A model generated the notes under the pieces. The model did no database searches, was not told the DNA's origin, and was given only the letters and a program-made list of their open reading frames with translations. A stretch of 7,464 bases of DNA from Planctomycetota bacterium (lineage in GTDB: Bacteria > Planctomycetota > Phycisphaerae > Sedimentisphaerales > Anaerohalosphaeraceae). Positions 6,517-7,464 of the stretch are shown here, one piece after another. Made by a program: the position numbers and the translations under genes. The stretch lies in assembly GCA_003644175.1 (NCBI GenBank), contig QNBS01000111.1, positions 1 to 7,464 of the forward strand, read 5' to 3'. Each line of letters begins with the position of its first letter. The stretch's first letter is position 1.

Positions 6517-6544
6517 GCCAATCTGCGGGAGCGCTGATTTGTGA
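6494..6544 (+). CDS. Possible 16-residue leader peptide
   Basis: An ATG at 6494 opens a 16-codon frame (MKPDKQRGPICGSADL) ending in TGA at 6542-6544. A weak AGG (6482-6484) lies 9 bases upstream. The stop is 8 bases before the 5' arm of the terminator at 6553, so a ribosome held at the stop would cover that arm and favour read-through, as in peptide-controlled attenuators. There is no similarity I recognise and such short frames arise by chance, so this is a candidate only. Confidence 0.2.
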   Translation: MKPDKQRGPICGSADL

Positions 6545-6552
6545 GTTATTCC

Positions 6553-6589
6553 AATCGCCTGTGGTCATTGCGGCCGCGGGCGATTTTTT
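6553..6589 (+). terminator. Strong terminator hairpin just before gene start, likely attenuator
   Basis: Bases 6553-6566 pair with 6572-6585 over 14 positions, 11 Watson-Crick and 3 G-U, with a 5-base loop (ATTGC, 6567-6571). A run of TTTTTT (6584-6589) overlaps the end of the stem. This is a textbook Rho-independent terminator. It stops only 22 bases before the ATG at 6612, a space filled by the AGGGG ribosome binding site, so a promoter downstream of it is not feasible. The gene beyond can only be expressed by read-through, which points to conditional termination rather than a plain operon end. Confidence 0.72.
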
Positions 6590-6611
6590 GTGTAGATGAA
6601 AGGGGTAAGTC

Positions 6612-7464
6612 ATGGATACAAGAAAAAATATTGACAGACGGACTTTCATGCGTTCAACCGCAGCAATCGGAGCCGGCTTGTTTCTCGCCTCAGACGGCTG
6701 CGGCAAGGGAGTGGGCGCCAAAAAGCCCGACCCGCTCAACATAGGGTTAATCGGGCTGGGTGAACAATGCCAGCGTCTTATGGGCGATGCGATTCTCAAG
6801 ACCAGGATGGATAAGACTGAGAACATACGCTTCAAGGCTGTCTGTGACATCTGGCCCTACCGCCTTAAATATCGCAAGAATATCCTGCGCGCGTACAAGC
6901 ACGATGCCAACGCGTATGAGAGTTACGAGGAGATGCTCGCCGAAGAGAAGGACCTTGACGCGGTAATAATCGCCACGCCTGACTGGGTGCATGCGCCGAT
7001 TTCAATCGCATGTATGAAAGCCGGGCTGCACGTTTACTGCGAAAAGGAAATGTCCAACAGTCTCGAAGCCGCCAAGAAGATGGTCGAGACTTCGCAGGCA
7101 ACCAGGAAACTCCTGCAGATCGGCCACCAGCGAAGAAGCAATCCGCGCTATCATGCGGCGGACGCATTGATACGAAAGAAAAGGCTTCTGGGCAAGATCA
7201 AGAACGTAAACGCGCAATGGAATCGTAGCGTCGCCAGCGCCACAGTTCCTCTTCCCTCGGCTTCGGCGCATGTGCCCCCTGAAACACTGAAACAGTTCGG
7301 TTACGGCTCGATGAACGAGCTTGTCAACTGGCGATGGTTCGAGAAATTCGGCGGCGGGCCCCTGGGTGATCTCGGCTCGCACCAGATCGATATCTTCAAT
7401 TGGTTCCTGGGCGATGTCAATCCCACGTCGGTTCTGGCTGTGGGGGGCAAGGACTACTTCAAAT
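6612..7464 (+). CDS. Tat-exported Gfo/Idh/MocA oxidoreductase, paralogue B, 3' partial
   Basis: The first 284 residues are present, and the frame is open at the window end. The ATG at 6612 follows AGGGG (6601-6605) by 6 bases. The N-terminus has a Tat signal (D-R-R-T-F-M at 8-13) followed by S-D-G-C (27-30), which might be a poor lipobox. The Rossmann half shows GLIGLGEQ (45-52), Asp79 after strand 2 (pointing to NAD), ATPDWVH (121-127) and CEKEMS (143-148). GGGP...DLGSHQID lies at 247-260 with candidate catalytic Asp253 and His257. It is a close paralogue of the product of 4966-6324: 48 of 69 residues match by hand count between Asp113 there and Asp114 here, and the signal-peptide DNA is nearly the same. 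The insert after QWNRS (about 207-222) is Ala/Ser/Pro-rich and differs from the paralogue. It probably acts on a related sugar but has its own control region. Confidence 0.92.
   Translation, partial: MDTRKNIDRRTFMRSTAAIGAGLFLASDGCGKGVGAKKPDPLNIGLIGLGEQCQRLMGDAILKTRMDKTENIRFKAVCDIWPYRLKYRKNILRAYKHDANAYESYEEMLAEEKDLDAVIIATPDWVHAPISIACMKAGLHVYCEKEMSNSLEAAKKMVETSQATRKLLQIGHQRRSNPRYHAADALIRKKRLLGKIKNVNAQWNRSVASATVPLPSASAHVPPETLKQFGYGSMNELVNWRWFEKFGGGPLGDLGSHQIDIFNWFLGDVNPTSVLAVGGKDYFK

Noticed and set aside
6376..6523. GATTGGCC (6376-6383) and GGCCAATC (6516-6523) as terminal inverted repeats of a small mobile element
   Set aside because: Only 8 bases match with no extension or target duplication, and such a match is expected by chance in a region of this size.
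6422..6850. Minus-strand frame of 142 codons covering the leader and start of the third oxidoreductase
   Set aside because: Half of it is antisense to the Tat signal and Rossmann start. The leader half is explained by terminators and leader elements, and no domain is recognisable.

Overview
The window looks like chromosomal DNA of a Planctomycetota-type bacterium, perhaps of the Phycisphaerae/Sedimentisphaerales kind. The lineage is inferred from gene content and style: several exported (Tat) Gfo/Idh/MocA oxidoreductases, a DUF1080 (3-keto-disaccharide hydrolase family) domain, a long Ala-rich HEAT-repeat protein, moderately high G+C and Shine-Dalgarno-led genes. No rRNA, tRNA, transposase or CRISPR array was seen. 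All genes are on the + strand, and no gene-free stretch exceeds 287 bases.

Layout. (1) Bases 2-1900 hold the C-terminal part of a HEAT-repeat scaffold protein whose frame is open to the left edge. (2) Bases 1901-2038 are a leader with a nested inverted repeat ending in six T's just before the next ribosome binding site. (3) Bases 2039-3400 encode a Tat-exported Gfo/Idh/MocA oxidoreductase. (4) Bases 3473-4969 encode an exported fusion of a sugar-isomerase-like TIM barrel (AP_endonuc_2) and a DUF1080 domain. (5) Bases 4966-6324, overlapping the previous stop by ATGA, encode a second Tat-type oxidoreductase. (6) Bases 6325-6611 hold a dRS3-like hairpin, an intrinsic terminator, a leader element shared with region 2, a possible 16-residue leader peptide and a strong terminator hairpin 22 bases before the next start. 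(7) Bases 6612 to the right edge encode a third Tat-type oxidoreductase, a close paralogue of the second, cut by the window end.

How the genes may work together. The three complete genes of 2039-6324 look like one operon for an extracytoplasmic oxidise-cleave-reduce route on glycosides: an NAD-type dehydrogenase makes a 3-keto sugar, the TIM barrel and/or DUF1080 domain cleaves or rearranges it, and another oxidoreductase may reduce the product and regenerate the cofactor. The domain families are read from the sequence. The pathway is inferred from characterised members of those families, and the substrate is unknown.

The most unusual signal is regulatory. Two Tat-oxidoreductase genes (2039 and 6612) are each preceded by the same 10-mer, TTTTACGGAA, at almost the same distance (124 and 127 bases before the ATG). 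In each case a terminator-like hairpin and TTTTTT directly abut the ribosome binding site. This looks like a shared, possibly undescribed, transcription-attenuation leader.
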